From positions 1 through 64,000 of the forward strand of contig NZ_JANXCG010000042.1 of the NCBI RefSeq assembly GCF_025060375.1: 64,000 nt of DNA, given 5' to 3'. Shown here one piece after another: positions 7,622-16,148 of the stretch. Position 1 is the stretch's first letter, and every line of letters begins with the position of its first letter. The stretch is from Meiothermus sp. (GTDB taxonomy: Bacteria; Deinococcota; Deinococci; Deinococcales; Thermaceae). The notes beneath the pieces are model-generated. The model was not told the origin of the DNA. It ran no database searches and saw only the letters and a list, made by a program, of their open reading frames with translations. Position numbers and translations under genes: made by a program.

Positions 7622-8515
7622 ATGCGCGTTATCGTGATTGGCGCCAGGGCAAGCCTGCTTGCGCAAGCCCAGACCCGCTGGGTGATGGAGCGCCTCAAGG
7701 AGAACTGGCCCGAGACCGAGTTCAAAATACGCATGGTGCAGTCCAAAAACGCCTCTGAGGCGGCGGCCACAGAAGCCCTTAGGCAGGCCTTGCTGCGGCG
7801 CGAGGTGGACATTGCGGTCTACTCGCTCAAGCACCTGCCCACCCAGGAGCTGCCCGGGGTGCGGTTGGCGGCTGTGCCCAAGCGGGTTGAGCCCAGGGAG
7901 GCCCTGGTGGGGCGCAGCGCCAAACGGCTGGAGGACCTACCAGAAGGGGCGGTGGTGGGGGTCAACAGCCTAAGGCGCAGGGCCCAGCTCCTGGCCTATC
8001 GGCCTGACCTAACCCTGCGGGACTTGGAGGGCGATGTGGACGAGCGGCTGACCGCCTTAGGGGCTGGGGAATACGATGCCCTAATCATTGGGGCAGCCAG
8101 CTTGCTCAGGCTCGAGCTGCCCAACCGTATAGACCAGCTCATTGACCCAGAGGTGATGTTGCCTGCGGCCGGCCAGGGAGCGCTGGGCCTGGAGGTGCGC
8201 CAGGGCGACGACTGGGCCGAGGAGCTGGCCTACAGCCTGAACCACCGCCCCTCCTTTGCCCGGGTCACGGCGGAGCGGGCCTTTGTGCGGGCGCTGGGGG
8301 CTGGCGACCACTGCGCCGCTGCGGCGCTGGCTATGTTGGAGGACGACGGGGTCCTTGTGCTGGAGGGGTTGGTGGCCTCGCCCGATGGCCGCGAGCTGAT
8401 TCGGGCTGAGATTGAGGGTGAGGCTGAGGAGGCCGCTGAGCTGGGCGAAGAGCTAGCCCACGACTTGCTGGCCGAGGGGGCTCGGGAGCTTCTGGAGGCG
8501 ATCCGCGCTCACTAA
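7622..8515 (+). CDS. HemC-like protein (porphobilinogen deaminase family), altered active site
   Basis: Protein of 297 residues with the overall HemC pattern: GARASLLAQAQ at the N-terminus, VYSLKHLPT, NSLRRRAQLL, LEGDVDERL, PAAGQGALGLE and a C-terminal domain. Key residues differ from functional enzymes. The catalytic Asp after the conserved Lys (E. coli Asp84) is His71. The Arg in the LRGNV motif (E. coli Arg149) is Glu136. The GGC cofactor loop reads AGDHC, with Cys231 displaced by two residues, and the GGKGLFxKE loop is missing. The fold is probably kept; normal catalysis is doubtful. TATATT lies 6 bases before the ATG. No other heme gene is adjacent. Confidence 0.75.
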   Translation: MRVIVIGARASLLAQAQTRWVMERLKENWPETEFKIRMVQSKNASEAAATEALRQALLRREVDIAVYSLKHLPTQELPGVRLAAVPKRVEPREALVGRSAKRLEDLPEGAVVGVNSLRRRAQLLAYRPDLTLRDLEGDVDERLTALGAGEYDALIIGAASLLRLELPNRIDQLIDPEVMLPAAGQGALGLEVRQGDDWAEELAYSLNHRPSFARVTAERAFVRALGAGDHCAAAALAMLEDDGVLVLEGLVASPDGRELIRAEIEGEAEEAAELGEELAHDLLAEGARELLEAIRAH

Positions 8516-8517
8516 CC

Positions 8518-10311
8518 TCAAAGAGGGAGCCGAAACCGCGCTGCCAGCGCCTGCTGGGCCTGGCGGATGCGCAGGAAGACATGCCGCAACATCTGCTGCT
8601 CGCGGGGGCTGAGGGCTTCCCGGGCCACCCGGTTGGAGGGGGGCTGGTCCCGCTCCAGGGCACCCAGCTGGTGCTTCAGGCGCAGGTGGGAGAGGAACAA
8701 AAAAGCCTCGCTCAGGTCTTCGGCTTCTTCCTTGGGGATGAGCCGGGCCAGGGCAGCGGCCCGCAGGCGCTCCAGGGTGGGGCGGGCCAGGCTGCCGGCC
8801 TCGAGGCCATACACCCGCGCCAGGGCCACGATGGCGGCAATCCCCCCTTTTTTCAGGTTGACCTGCCCCTCCTCCCAGTGAATGCGCCCCAAAAACCCCA
8901 GCGGCGGGGTGAAGGCCAGGGCCGAGCGGGCCAGGGCGGTCAGGAAGGGCCGGTTGTTCGCAGCCCGGCGCAGGAAGCCGTGCAGGGGTTCCAAAGCCAG
9001 CCCCCCGGCCACCGCGCGGAAGTCCAGGAAAATCTGGGCCTCCAGCAGGGCCTCGCCCTCGGGGGCCTCCAGCCAGGCCCGGAACCGGGCCGCCCACTCC
9101 GGAAGCGCATAGCTCCAGCGGTCGGCCATGTGGCCCCCCGGGCAGGGGGGAAACCCGGCCTGGGATAGCCCCTCCAGCACCCGCCGGGCCAGCGCCTGGA
9201 AATAGGGGCGGGCCTGGGGCTCCTGGTAGGCCAGGGCGTTGTCCTGGTCGGTGAGGAGGGCCTGCTCGGTGCGGCCCTCGGAGCCCAGCACCAGCCAGGC
9301 GTAGGGGCAGGGGGGCGGGCCCAGGCGGGCCTCGGCCCGGCGCAGGAGGCTACGGGTCAGGGCGTCGTTCAGCAGGCTCACCTGGCGGGTGATGGCCGGC
9401 ACACTGAAGCCCGCGGCCACCATCTGCCGCACGATGGCGTAAAGCTGCTCGCGGTACTCGCTAGGGTCGCCCTGGCCCTGCTCCAGGCGGCGCAGCAGGG
9501 CCAGCGGGGTCTGCAACCAGCGCCGCAGAAAGAGCCGGTCGGTGAGGAGGCCCACCACCTTGTCCCCCTCCAGCAGGGGCAGGTGGTGGATGCCCTGCGC
9601 CTCCATGAAGGCCAGGGCCTCGTAGAGGGGGGTGCGGGCGGGCAGGGTGCGGGCCGGGGCGCTGGCCACCGCAAGGGCCGGGGTGTCTGGGGGAAGTTCC
9701 TCGGCCAGCACCCGGTTGCGCAGGTCGCGGTCGGTGAGGATGGCCAGGCCCAAAGGGGTTTGCAAGAGGAGGGCGCTCACCCCTGCGTCGCGCATGCGCC
9801 GGGCGGCCTGGGCCACGGTAGCGCCGGCCTCGAGCCAGACCACCCCCAAGGCCACCTCCCCCGCGGCCTGGCCCAGGTCGGGCAGGCTCAGGGCGGCAGG
9901 CTGCAAGAGCCTTAGCCGCTCGGCCAGCCGGGCGCTGAAAAAGAGGGCCAGGGCGGGCTTTTCCAGCAGGCGGCGGAAGGCCTCCTTGCTCAAAAGCAAG
10001 CACTCGGCCTCGCCCTCGGCCCGCGCGGTCAGGCTGGGGGGCTGCTGGCCCAGAAGGGAAGGGTAGCCGAAGCTCTCGCCGGGCTCGAGCCAGGCCACCC
10101 CCTGCCCGTCCTGCTCGAGGCGCACCGTTCCCCGGTAGACCACAAAAAGCCCCTCGGCCTCGGGCTGAACCGGGGAAAGGATGACCTCGCCCGGCGCAAA
10201 GCGCACCCGGCGCAAAGCCCCCTCGAGGCCCGCCCAGTCGGCCTCCGCGAGCGCGTCAAAGGGCGGGTACTGGCTCAGGAAGGCCCGGTAGCGAGGAAAT
10301 TCCGGATCCAG
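8518..10311 (-). CDS. cNMP-binding, CBS-pair and DUF294 nucleotidyltransferase-like protein
   Basis: Predicted 597 residues: a cyclic-nucleotide-binding-type domain (about 15-120), two CBS domains (about 150-265), a DUF294 nucleotidyltransferase-like domain with GSEGRTEQALLTDQDNA (about 343-359) and a DUF294 C-terminal helical domain. Such proteins are presumed signal-transduction or metabolic regulators. The reading frame has no ATG, GTG or TTG near the expected N-terminus; the CTG at 10311 gives LDPEFPRYRAFLSQYPPF, the usual beginning of this family, and overlaps the upstream amidotransferase gene by 37 bases. It is the last gene of the seven-gene minus-strand operon and converges on the HemC-like gene with 2 bases between them. 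Confidence 0.8.
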   Translation of the reverse strand: MDPEFPRYRAFLSQYPPFDALAEADWAGLEGALRRVRFAPGEVILSPVQPEAEGLFVVYRGTVRLEQDGQGVAWLEPGESFGYPSLLGQQPPSLTARAEGEAECLLLSKEAFRRLLEKPALALFFSARLAERLRLLQPAALSLPDLGQAAGEVALGVVWLEAGATVAQAARRMRDAGVSALLLQTPLGLAILTDRDLRNRVLAEELPPDTPALAVASAPARTLPARTPLYEALAFMEAQGIHHLPLLEGDKVVGLLTDRLFLRRWLQTPLALLRRLEQGQGDPSEYREQLYAIVRQMVAAGFSVPAITRQVSLLNDALTRSLLRRAEARLGPPPCPYAWLVLGSEGRTEQALLTDQDNALAYQEPQARPYFQALARRVLEGLSQAGFPPCPGGHMADRWSYALPEWAARFRAWLEAPEGEALLEAQIFLDFRAVAGGLALEPLHGFLRRAANNRPFLTALARSALAFTPPLGFLGRIHWEEGQVNLKKGGIAAIVALARVYGLEAGSLARPTLERLRAAALARLIPKEEAEDLSEAFLFLSHLRLKHQLGALERDQPPSNRVAREALSPREQQMLRHVFLRIRQAQQALAARFRLPL

Positions 10312-10970
10312 CCCCCCACCTCCTTCGCGCTGGGCTCCAGGGCAAAGCTGGCCCTGGCCTCGGCGTAGCGGGCCTCGCCCACCCGCTCGCGCCGCTGCTC
10401 CAGCAGGGCCTCGGCGAAGGCTCTGGGAAACTCCGGGTGGGGCTGCATCCCGAGCACGTTGGCCCCCACCTGGATAAAGGCATAGGGGCTGAACTCGCTC
10501 CCCCCCAGCACCTCCGCCCCTGGGGGGAGCCGGGTAATCTGGTCCTGGCAGGAGAGGATGAGCCGGACTTCCTCCAGGGGCGGCGCCATCCAGGGCCTCT
10601 GCTGGGCGAGCGAAAACCGGTGCACCCCTACCCCCCAGCCCAGGGGCCAGCGCTCCACCTTTCCTCCCAAAGCCTGCCCGATTATCTGGTGCCCGAAGCA
10701 GACCCCCACCAGCCGGCTCTGCGAGGCCGCCACCGCCCGCACGAAGTCTTCCAGCGGGGGTATCCAGGGCAGGGGGTCGTAGACCGAGGCGCGGGAGCCC
10801 GTAATCAGGTAGCCCGAGAAGTCTTCCACCCGTGCCGGGTAGGCTCCCTTGCGCACGTCGAAGGGGGTGAGGGGGAGGCCCAGAAGCCGCTCGAACATGG
10901 CGGGGTAGTCGCCCGCAATGCTCTCCAGCCCCGGCGGGGGTTCGTCGCAGACCAAAACCGCCAGCCTCAT
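10275..10970 (-). CDS. Class I glutamine amidotransferase-like gamma-glutamyl hydrolase
   Basis: Protein of 231 residues with a class I amidotransferase fold. The nucleophile elbow is GVCFGHQ and the His-Glu pair is in QPHPEF. It resembles free-standing GMP-synthase-like amidotransferases; the plant member GGP1 hydrolyses gamma-glutamyl bonds of peptides, not glutamine. There is no synthetase partner here. In an operon with a glutamine-synthetase-like ligase and two dehydrogenases, a role in removing the glutamyl group from the oxidised product is likely, comparable to PuuD in putrescine breakdown. PuuD belongs to a different branch (peptidase C26). The ATG is 9 bases after the aldehyde dehydrogenase stop. 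Confidence 0.8.
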   Translation of the reverse strand: MRLAVLVCDEPPPGLESIAGDYPAMFERLLGLPLTPFDVRKGAYPARVEDFSGYLITGSRASVYDPLPWIPPLEDFVRAVAASQSRLVGVCFGHQIIGQALGGKVERWPLGWGVGVHRFSLAQQRPWMAPPLEEVRLILSCQDQITRLPPGAEVLGGSEFSPYAFIQVGANVLGMQPHPEFPRAFAEALLEQRRERVGEARYAEARASFALEPSAKEVGGWIRNFLATGPS

Positions 10971-10979
10971 AAGGCTTCC

Positions 10980-12368
10980 TCAAACCTTACGCAGATGATA
11001 CGACTTGGGCCGGGTAAGCTGCTCGTAGCCCAGAACGGAGAGCGAGCAGCCCCGTCCGGACTCCTTGACCCCCGTCCAGGCCAGGGCGGGGTCTAGGTAG
11101 TCGCAGCGGTTGAGGAAGACCGTGCCGGTCTCCAGGCCCGCCCCCAGCTCCAGCGCGGCCCCTTCGTCTTTGCTCCAGATGGAGGCGGTGAGGCCGTAGG
11201 GGGAGTCGTTCATGAGGGCCAGGGCCTCCGCGTCGCTTTTGACCTTCATGATGCCCACCACCGGGCCAAAGCTCTCCTCCACCATCACCCGCATCCCGTG
11301 GTGCACGTCCACCAGCACCTGGGGGGCCAGGTAGGGGGTGCCGGGGGCGTCGGCGGGGAAGTGGCGGGGGTCGATGAGGGCCCGGGCTCCCTGGGAGAGG
11401 GCCTCGGCAATCTGACCCCGCACGAACTCGGCGGCCTCGGTGCGCACCATGGGGCCCAGGGTGGTCTCGGGGTCCAGGGGGTTGCCCAGCTTGAGCTTGA
11501 GGGTTTCGGCCACAAAGGCCTCCACGAAGGGCTCGTAGATGGCCTCGTGGACGTAGATGCGCTCCACCCCGCAGCAGGACTGGCCCGAGTTGAACATGGC
11601 CCCGTCCACCAGGTTCACCGCGCTGAACTCGAGGTCGGCGTCAGGGCGCACGTAGGCCGGGTCCTTGCCGCCAAGCTCCAGGGCCACCCCCTTGAAGTGC
11701 CCCGCCGCGGCCCGCTCCACCGCCCGCCCCCCGGCCACCGAGCCGGTAAAGGCCACGAAGGCAACCCGTGGGTCGGCGATGGCCCGGGCCACCAGTTCAT
11801 GGTCCATGTGCAGGTACTGAAAAACCCCCTCGGGCAGCCCGGCCTCCTGGAAGGCCCAGGCGTAGCGCTCGGCCACCAAGGGGGTCTGGGCGGAGTGCTT
11901 CAGGAGCACCGCGTTCCCGGCCAGCAGGGCCGGCACAATGGTGTTGACCGAGGTCAGGTAGGGGTAGTTCCAGGGGGCCAGCACCAGCACCACGCCCAAA
12001 GGCTCCCGCCGGATGAAGCGGGTGAAGCCCGGAAGCTCCTCTGCCGGGATGTCCCGCAGGGCGGCTGGGGCAATGCGGGCCATGTAGCGGGCCCGCTCGG
12101 CAAAGCCCCCCGTAATCTCCTTGGGGCTGTAGCGGATGGGCCGGCCCATCTGCCAGGTGAGCTCCAGGGCTACCGGCTCCACCGCCCCCAGCATCACCTC
12201 CACCATGCGCTCCACGATGGCGAGCCGCTCCTCTAGGGGGGTTCGGGCCCAGGCCCGCTGGGCCTGCACAGCACGGGTGAGGGCCTGCTCGAGCGCCTCG
12301 GGTCCGGCCAGCTCGCGCTCCACGTACACACGCCCATCCACCGGGCTGATGGTTCTTTGTATCTGCAT
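10980..12368 (-). CDS. NAD(P)-dependent aldehyde dehydrogenase
   Basis: Predicted 462 residues. Typical family motifs: APWNYPY (about 131), FTGSVAGG (about 207), the general base Glu in LELGGKDP (about 231), the nucleophile Cys in FNSGQSCCG (about 265) and EESFGPVVG near the C-terminus. In the proposed pathway it would oxidise the gamma-glutamyl amino aldehyde to the acid, like PuuC in putrescine degradation. The ATG at 12368 is chosen because the longer frame upstream lies inside the dehydrogenase gene; the two genes are 5 bases apart and the amidotransferase follows after 9 bases. Substrate cannot be read from sequence. Confidence 0.88.
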   Translation of the reverse strand: MQIQRTISPVDGRVYVERELAGPEALEQALTRAVQAQRAWARTPLEERLAIVERMVEVMLGAVEPVALELTWQMGRPIRYSPKEITGGFAERARYMARIAPAALRDIPAEELPGFTRFIRREPLGVVLVLAPWNYPYLTSVNTIVPALLAGNAVLLKHSAQTPLVAERYAWAFQEAGLPEGVFQYLHMDHELVARAIADPRVAFVAFTGSVAGGRAVERAAAGHFKGVALELGGKDPAYVRPDADLEFSAVNLVDGAMFNSGQSCCGVERIYVHEAIYEPFVEAFVAETLKLKLGNPLDPETTLGPMVRTEAAEFVRGQIAEALSQGARALIDPRHFPADAPGTPYLAPQVLVDVHHGMRVMVEESFGPVVGIMKVKSDAEALALMNDSPYGLTASIWSKDEGAALELGAGLETGTVFLNRCDYLDPALAWTGVKESGRGCSLSVLGYEQLTRPKSYHLRKV

Positions 12369-12373
12369 AGCCT

Positions 12374-13144
12374 TCACTCCGGGGTGACGTAGGCCGCGGT
12401 GATGCCCCCATCCACCAGCATGGCCGCCCCGGTCATGAAGGAGGAGGCCGGGCTGGCCAGGAACAAAGCGGCCTGGGCTATTTCGCTGGCCTGGCCGAAG
12501 CGGCCCATGGGGATGTGCACCAGGCGGCGCTGGCGCTTTTCCGGGGTGTCCAGGTACTTCATCAGGAGTTCGGTCTGCAAGGGCCCGGGGCAGAGGGCGT
12601 TGACCCGGATGTTCTCGCGGGCGTGGATCACCGCCAGCTCGCGGGTCATGGAGAGCACCGCCCCCTTGCTCGCGGTGTAGGCCAGCTGCGGCGTGGCCGC
12701 CCCCAGGAAGGCCACAAAGGAGGCGGTGTTGATGACCACCCCACCCCCGGCCCGGCGCAGGGCCGGGATGCCGTACTTGCAGCCCAGAAAGACCCCCTTC
12801 ACGTTCACCGCAAAGGTGAGGTCCCACACCGCCTCGCTGGTGTGGATGGCGTCATCGTCCTCGGCGTGGGAGATGCCGGCGTTGTTGAAGAGGATGTCGA
12901 GCCGGCCAAAGGCCCGCTCGGCCTCCTGCACCATCCGCTCGGCGTCGGCGGCCTTGGAAACATCGGCCCGCACGAAGTGGGCCTGGCCCCCTGCGGCCCG
13001 GATGCGCTCGGCGGTCTCCTGGCCTTTTTCCGAGATATCCACGGCCACCACCCTGGCCCCCTCGCGGGCAAAGAGCAGGGCCGCCTCGAGGCCAATCCCG
13101 CTCGCGGCGCCGGTGATGAGGGCCACCTTATCAGCTAGTTGCAT
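12374..13144 (-). CDS. Short-chain dehydrogenase/reductase (SDR)
   Basis: Predicted 256 residues, a classical SDR: cofactor loop TGAASGIG, NNAG, catalytic Ser in NTASF, YTASK, and PGPLQTELL after the catalytic site. An acidic residue after the second strand (VAVDIS) favours NAD. In this operon it is the likely alcohol dehydrogenase step, oxidising the hydroxyl of the gamma-glutamylated amino alcohol to the aldehyde. That role is inference from position. The ATG at 13144 is preferred over an upstream TTG because GGAGG sits 5 bases before it. Confidence 0.85.
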   Translation of the reverse strand: MQLADKVALITGAASGIGLEAALLFAREGARVVAVDISEKGQETAERIRAAGGQAHFVRADVSKAADAERMVQEAERAFGRLDILFNNAGISHAEDDDAIHTSEAVWDLTFAVNVKGVFLGCKYGIPALRRAGGGVVINTASFVAFLGAATPQLAYTASKGAVLSMTRELAVIHARENIRVNALCPGPLQTELLMKYLDTPEKRQRRLVHIPMGRFGQASEIAQAALFLASPASSFMTGAAMLVDGGITAAYVTPE

Positions 13145-13212
13145 GCACACCTCCAAAAGTTGTCACAGGACGCAGGTCGGCCAACAATCGCTCGCCTGGT
13201 GCAACCCGTGGC

Positions 13213-14589
13213 TCATATCCGCTCGAAGTACCGTTTGCGCTCCCAGTCGGTTACGGCCCGGCAAAAGGCCTGCCACTCGGTGCGGTAGAAGTGGGTGTAG
13301 TGCTCGTGGGCGGCCTCGCCCAGGGCTTTCTTGGCAAAGGCGCTATGTGCGAAGCCCTCCACCGCCTCGCCCAGGGTGTAGGGCACCCGGGGCAGGTGGC
13401 GGGCCTGGTAGATGTCGCCCTGGAAGATGGGGGGCGGGGTGAGGTCTTGCTCGAGGCCATCGAGCCCCGAGGCCAGGGCTGCGGCCAGGGCCAGGTAGGG
13501 GTTCAGGTCGGCCCCGCCGATGCGGCACTCAATGCGCAGCGAAGGGCCGTGCCCCACCACGCGGAACCCGGCGGTGCGGTTGTCGTAGCTCCAGGCCAGC
13601 CGGGTGGGGGCCCAGGAGCCGTCCTCGTAGCGCTTGTAGGCGTTCACCGTGGGGGCGTACAGGGGCATCAGGTCGGGTGTGTGGGCGATCCAGCCCGCCA
13701 GAAACTGCCCGAAGACCTTAGAGCCCTTCACCGGCCCATAGCTTTCCTCGCCGGCAAAGGCATTCTGCCCATCCTTCCAGAGCGAGAGGTGGATGTGGCA
13801 GGAGGAGCCGGCCTGGCCGTGGTGGGGCTTGGCCATGAAGGTTACCGAAAGGCCCATGCTGTCGGCAATTTCCTTGAGGCACTGCTTGAAGACCGCATGC
13901 CGGTCGGCCATCTCTAGGGCCTCGGCGTAGCGCAGGTTGACCTCGTGCTGGCCCAGGCCCCACTCGCCCTTGGAGTTTTCCACCGGAATCCCCGAGGCCT
14001 TGAGGTGCCGCCGCACCGCCGCGGTAAAGGGCTCCTCGCGGGTGCCCTGGAGCAGGTGGTAGTCCTCCAGGTAGTAGCCAGCAGGCTCGAGCCCGGCGTA
14101 GCCCTGCCGGTGGGCTTCCCGGTAGGCTACCCGGTAGAGGTAGTACTCCAGCTCCGAGGCCGCCATCACCGTGTAGCCCAAGGCCCGGGCCCGCTCGAGC
14201 TGCCGCTTCAAAAGCGTGCGGGGGGCCACCTCCACCAGGGTGTGGGTGCGCTCGTCTTCCAGGTCGCAGAGCACCAGGGCGCTTTTCTCGAGCCAGCTTG
14301 CAGGCCGCAGGGTGGAAAGGTCGGGCACCAGGTGGAAGTCGCCGTAGCCCAGCTCCCAGTTGGCAAAGCGGTAGCCCTGCACCGGCTCCATCTCCATATC
14401 GGTGGTGAGCAGGTAGTTGCAGCCGTGGGTGCCGTGCTCGGCCACGTGCTCCACAAAAAACTCGGCCTCGAAGCGCTTGCCCATAAGCCGCCCGTAGTGG
14501 TCGGGAAAGGCCACCAGCACGGTCTCAATCCTGCCCGCATTGACCTCCTGGGATAGCCAGCTTAGCTTTCTCGCAGCGTCCTCGTTCAT
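13213..14589 (-). CDS. Glutamine synthetase-like gamma-glutamyl-amine ligase
   Basis: Protein of 458 residues in the GlnA superfamily, closest in style to gamma-glutamylpolyamine and gamma-glutamylethanolamide synthetases (PuuA, Streptomyces GlnA4). Motifs: FPDHYGRLMGKR, ASELEYYLY for the metal-binding Glu residues, GEWGLGQHEVNLRY, GSSCHIHLSLW, VNAYKRYEDGSWAPTR and RIECRIGGADLNPYLALAAA. It would couple glutamate to an amine using ATP. The permease directly upstream in the operon is of the ethanolamine type, which suggests ethanolamine as the amine. A Shine-Dalgarno-like AAGGGG precedes the ATG. Ordinary glutamine synthetase function is less likely in this setting. Confidence 0.85.
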   Translation of the reverse strand: MNEDAARKLSWLSQEVNAGRIETVLVAFPDHYGRLMGKRFEAEFFVEHVAEHGTHGCNYLLTTDMEMEPVQGYRFANWELGYGDFHLVPDLSTLRPASWLEKSALVLCDLEDERTHTLVEVAPRTLLKRQLERARALGYTVMAASELEYYLYRVAYREAHRQGYAGLEPAGYYLEDYHLLQGTREEPFTAAVRRHLKASGIPVENSKGEWGLGQHEVNLRYAEALEMADRHAVFKQCLKEIADSMGLSVTFMAKPHHGQAGSSCHIHLSLWKDGQNAFAGEESYGPVKGSKVFGQFLAGWIAHTPDLMPLYAPTVNAYKRYEDGSWAPTRLAWSYDNRTAGFRVVGHGPSLRIECRIGGADLNPYLALAAALASGLDGLEQDLTPPPIFQGDIYQARHLPRVPYTLGEAVEGFAHSAFAKKALGEAAHEHYTHFYRTEWQAFCRAVTDWERKRYFERI

Positions 14590-14664
14590 TCAAACCCCTT
14601 GTCTCATTCCCAAGCCATGCTCAGAACCCCGCCTCGTTACTTCACCGCCATCGGGCTGGTTACC

Positions 14665-16122
14665 TCAGCGAATCTCCCGCTGGGCCTCGGCGATGAGGGC
14701 GGCCTCCTCCTCGGGGGCCTGGGCCACCAGGCGGAAGCGGCTGTAGAACCAGTAGTAGGCCATCATCAGCACCACAAAGACCGCTGTGCCCACCACCCCA
14801 GGCCGGTAGCTCTCCACCGCGAAGGTGGCGGCCAGGCAGACCAGGGCCAGAATTGCGCCCACCCAGGCCCCCGGCACGCCCAGCGGGCTCTTGTAGGGGC
14901 GGGGCAGGTCGGGGCGGGTGCGGGCCAAGCGGATGTAGGCAAACATCACCATGGCGTAGGAGATCACCGCGCCAAAAACCGCCATGTTGAGCAGGGCCGC
15001 CCCCACGCTATCCGAGAAGGTGCTGATCAGCACGCACATCAAGAAGCCCACCACCGCGCCCAGGATGAGGGCGTAGTGCGGGGTGTGGTAGCGGCTCACG
15101 ATGGAAAGTCCGGTGGGCAGGTAGCCGGCCCGCGAAAGGGCGAAGATGAGCCGCCCGTAGGCGTAGATGATGGCGTGGAAGCTGGCCACCAGGCCGGTGA
15201 TGGCAATCAGGGTCAGGATGGTGCTGGTGGCCGCGTCGCCAAAGACTGCCTTGAAGCCCAGCTCCAGGGGGGCATTGGACTCGCCCACCTCCTTGGCCCC
15301 GGCCACCCCGGTATTCAGGATGAGGGTCAGCACCGAGAGCACCAGCAGGGTGATAATGCCCAGGATGAGCGCTTTGGGCATGTCCCGCACCACGTCGTGC
15401 GACTCCTCGGCGGCCAGGGGGAGCTGCTCGATGGCCAGATAAAACCAAATGGCAAAGGGCAGGGCAGCGAAAACCCCGTACCAGCCGAAGGGTAGGAAGC
15501 TCGAGCCCCCCTCCGTGGGCGGGATGTTGAAGACCTTCTCCCAGCTAAAGGCCCCAGAAAACACCGCCGCTACGTAGAAAACCACCAGCACCGCCAGCGC
15601 CAACAGGGTCACGATGAGCGAAACCCTGAGCGTCAGGGCCGTGCCGCGGATATTGATGCCCACGAAGATGGCGTAGAAGGCCGCCCACCAGACCCAGGCC
15701 GGCACCCCCGGAATCAGGGCGTTCATGTAGCCCGCAATCCCCACCACAATCACCGCCGGGGTGATTACGTACTCAATCAGGTCGGTGACCCCGTTGAGGA
15801 AAGCCCAGTTGGGGCCAAAGGCGTTGCGGGTGAAGGAGTAGAAGCCTCCCGCATGGGGCAGGGCGGTGGAGAGCTCGGCGATGGAAAGCACCATGGTTAC
15901 GTACAACACCGCCACCACCAAAGTGGCCAGCAAAAGCCCCCCAAAGCCCCCAGCGGAGAGCCCAAAGTTCCAGCCGAAGAAGTCGCCCGAGATGACCGCG
16001 CCGACCCCCAGGCCCCACAAGAGCACCCAGCCCGCGCTCTTGCGCAGGCGCCGTTTTTCCAGATAGGTGTTGTCTACATCTACGTAGTGCGCCCCGCGCA
16101 CCTGCTTGGGTCTATTTTCCAT
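14665..16122 (-). CDS. APC-family permease, ethanolamine permease-like
   Basis: Protein of 485 residues with about 12 hydrophobic segments in the amino acid-polyamine-organocation superfamily. The N-terminal LRKSAGWVLLWGLGVGAVIS, the following DFFGWNFGLSAGGFGG, and SIAELSTALPHAGGFYSFTR are characteristic of the ethanolamine permease group (TIGR00908 type). It lies 26 bases after the MocR-type regulator and 75 bases before the ligase gene, in one operon. A GGAGG site 8-10 bases upstream supports the ATG. Substrate assignment rests on memory of the family motif; another amine is possible. Confidence 0.85.
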   Translation of the reverse strand: MENRPKQVRGAHYVDVDNTYLEKRRLRKSAGWVLLWGLGVGAVISGDFFGWNFGLSAGGFGGLLLATLVVAVLYVTMVLSIAELSTALPHAGGFYSFTRNAFGPNWAFLNGVTDLIEYVITPAVIVVGIAGYMNALIPGVPAWVWWAAFYAIFVGINIRGTALTLRVSLIVTLLALAVLVVFYVAAVFSGAFSWEKVFNIPPTEGGSSFLPFGWYGVFAALPFAIWFYLAIEQLPLAAEESHDVVRDMPKALILGIITLLVLSVLTLILNTGVAGAKEVGESNAPLELGFKAVFGDAATSTILTLIAITGLVASFHAIIYAYGRLIFALSRAGYLPTGLSIVSRYHTPHYALILGAVVGFLMCVLISTFSDSVGAALLNMAVFGAVISYAMVMFAYIRLARTRPDLPRPYKSPLGVPGAWVGAILALVCLAATFAVESYRPGVVGTAVFVVLMMAYYWFYSRFRLVAQAPEEEAALIAEAQREIR

Positions 16123-16148
16123 TTCCTAAACCTCCAGGCTTTTTTGCC

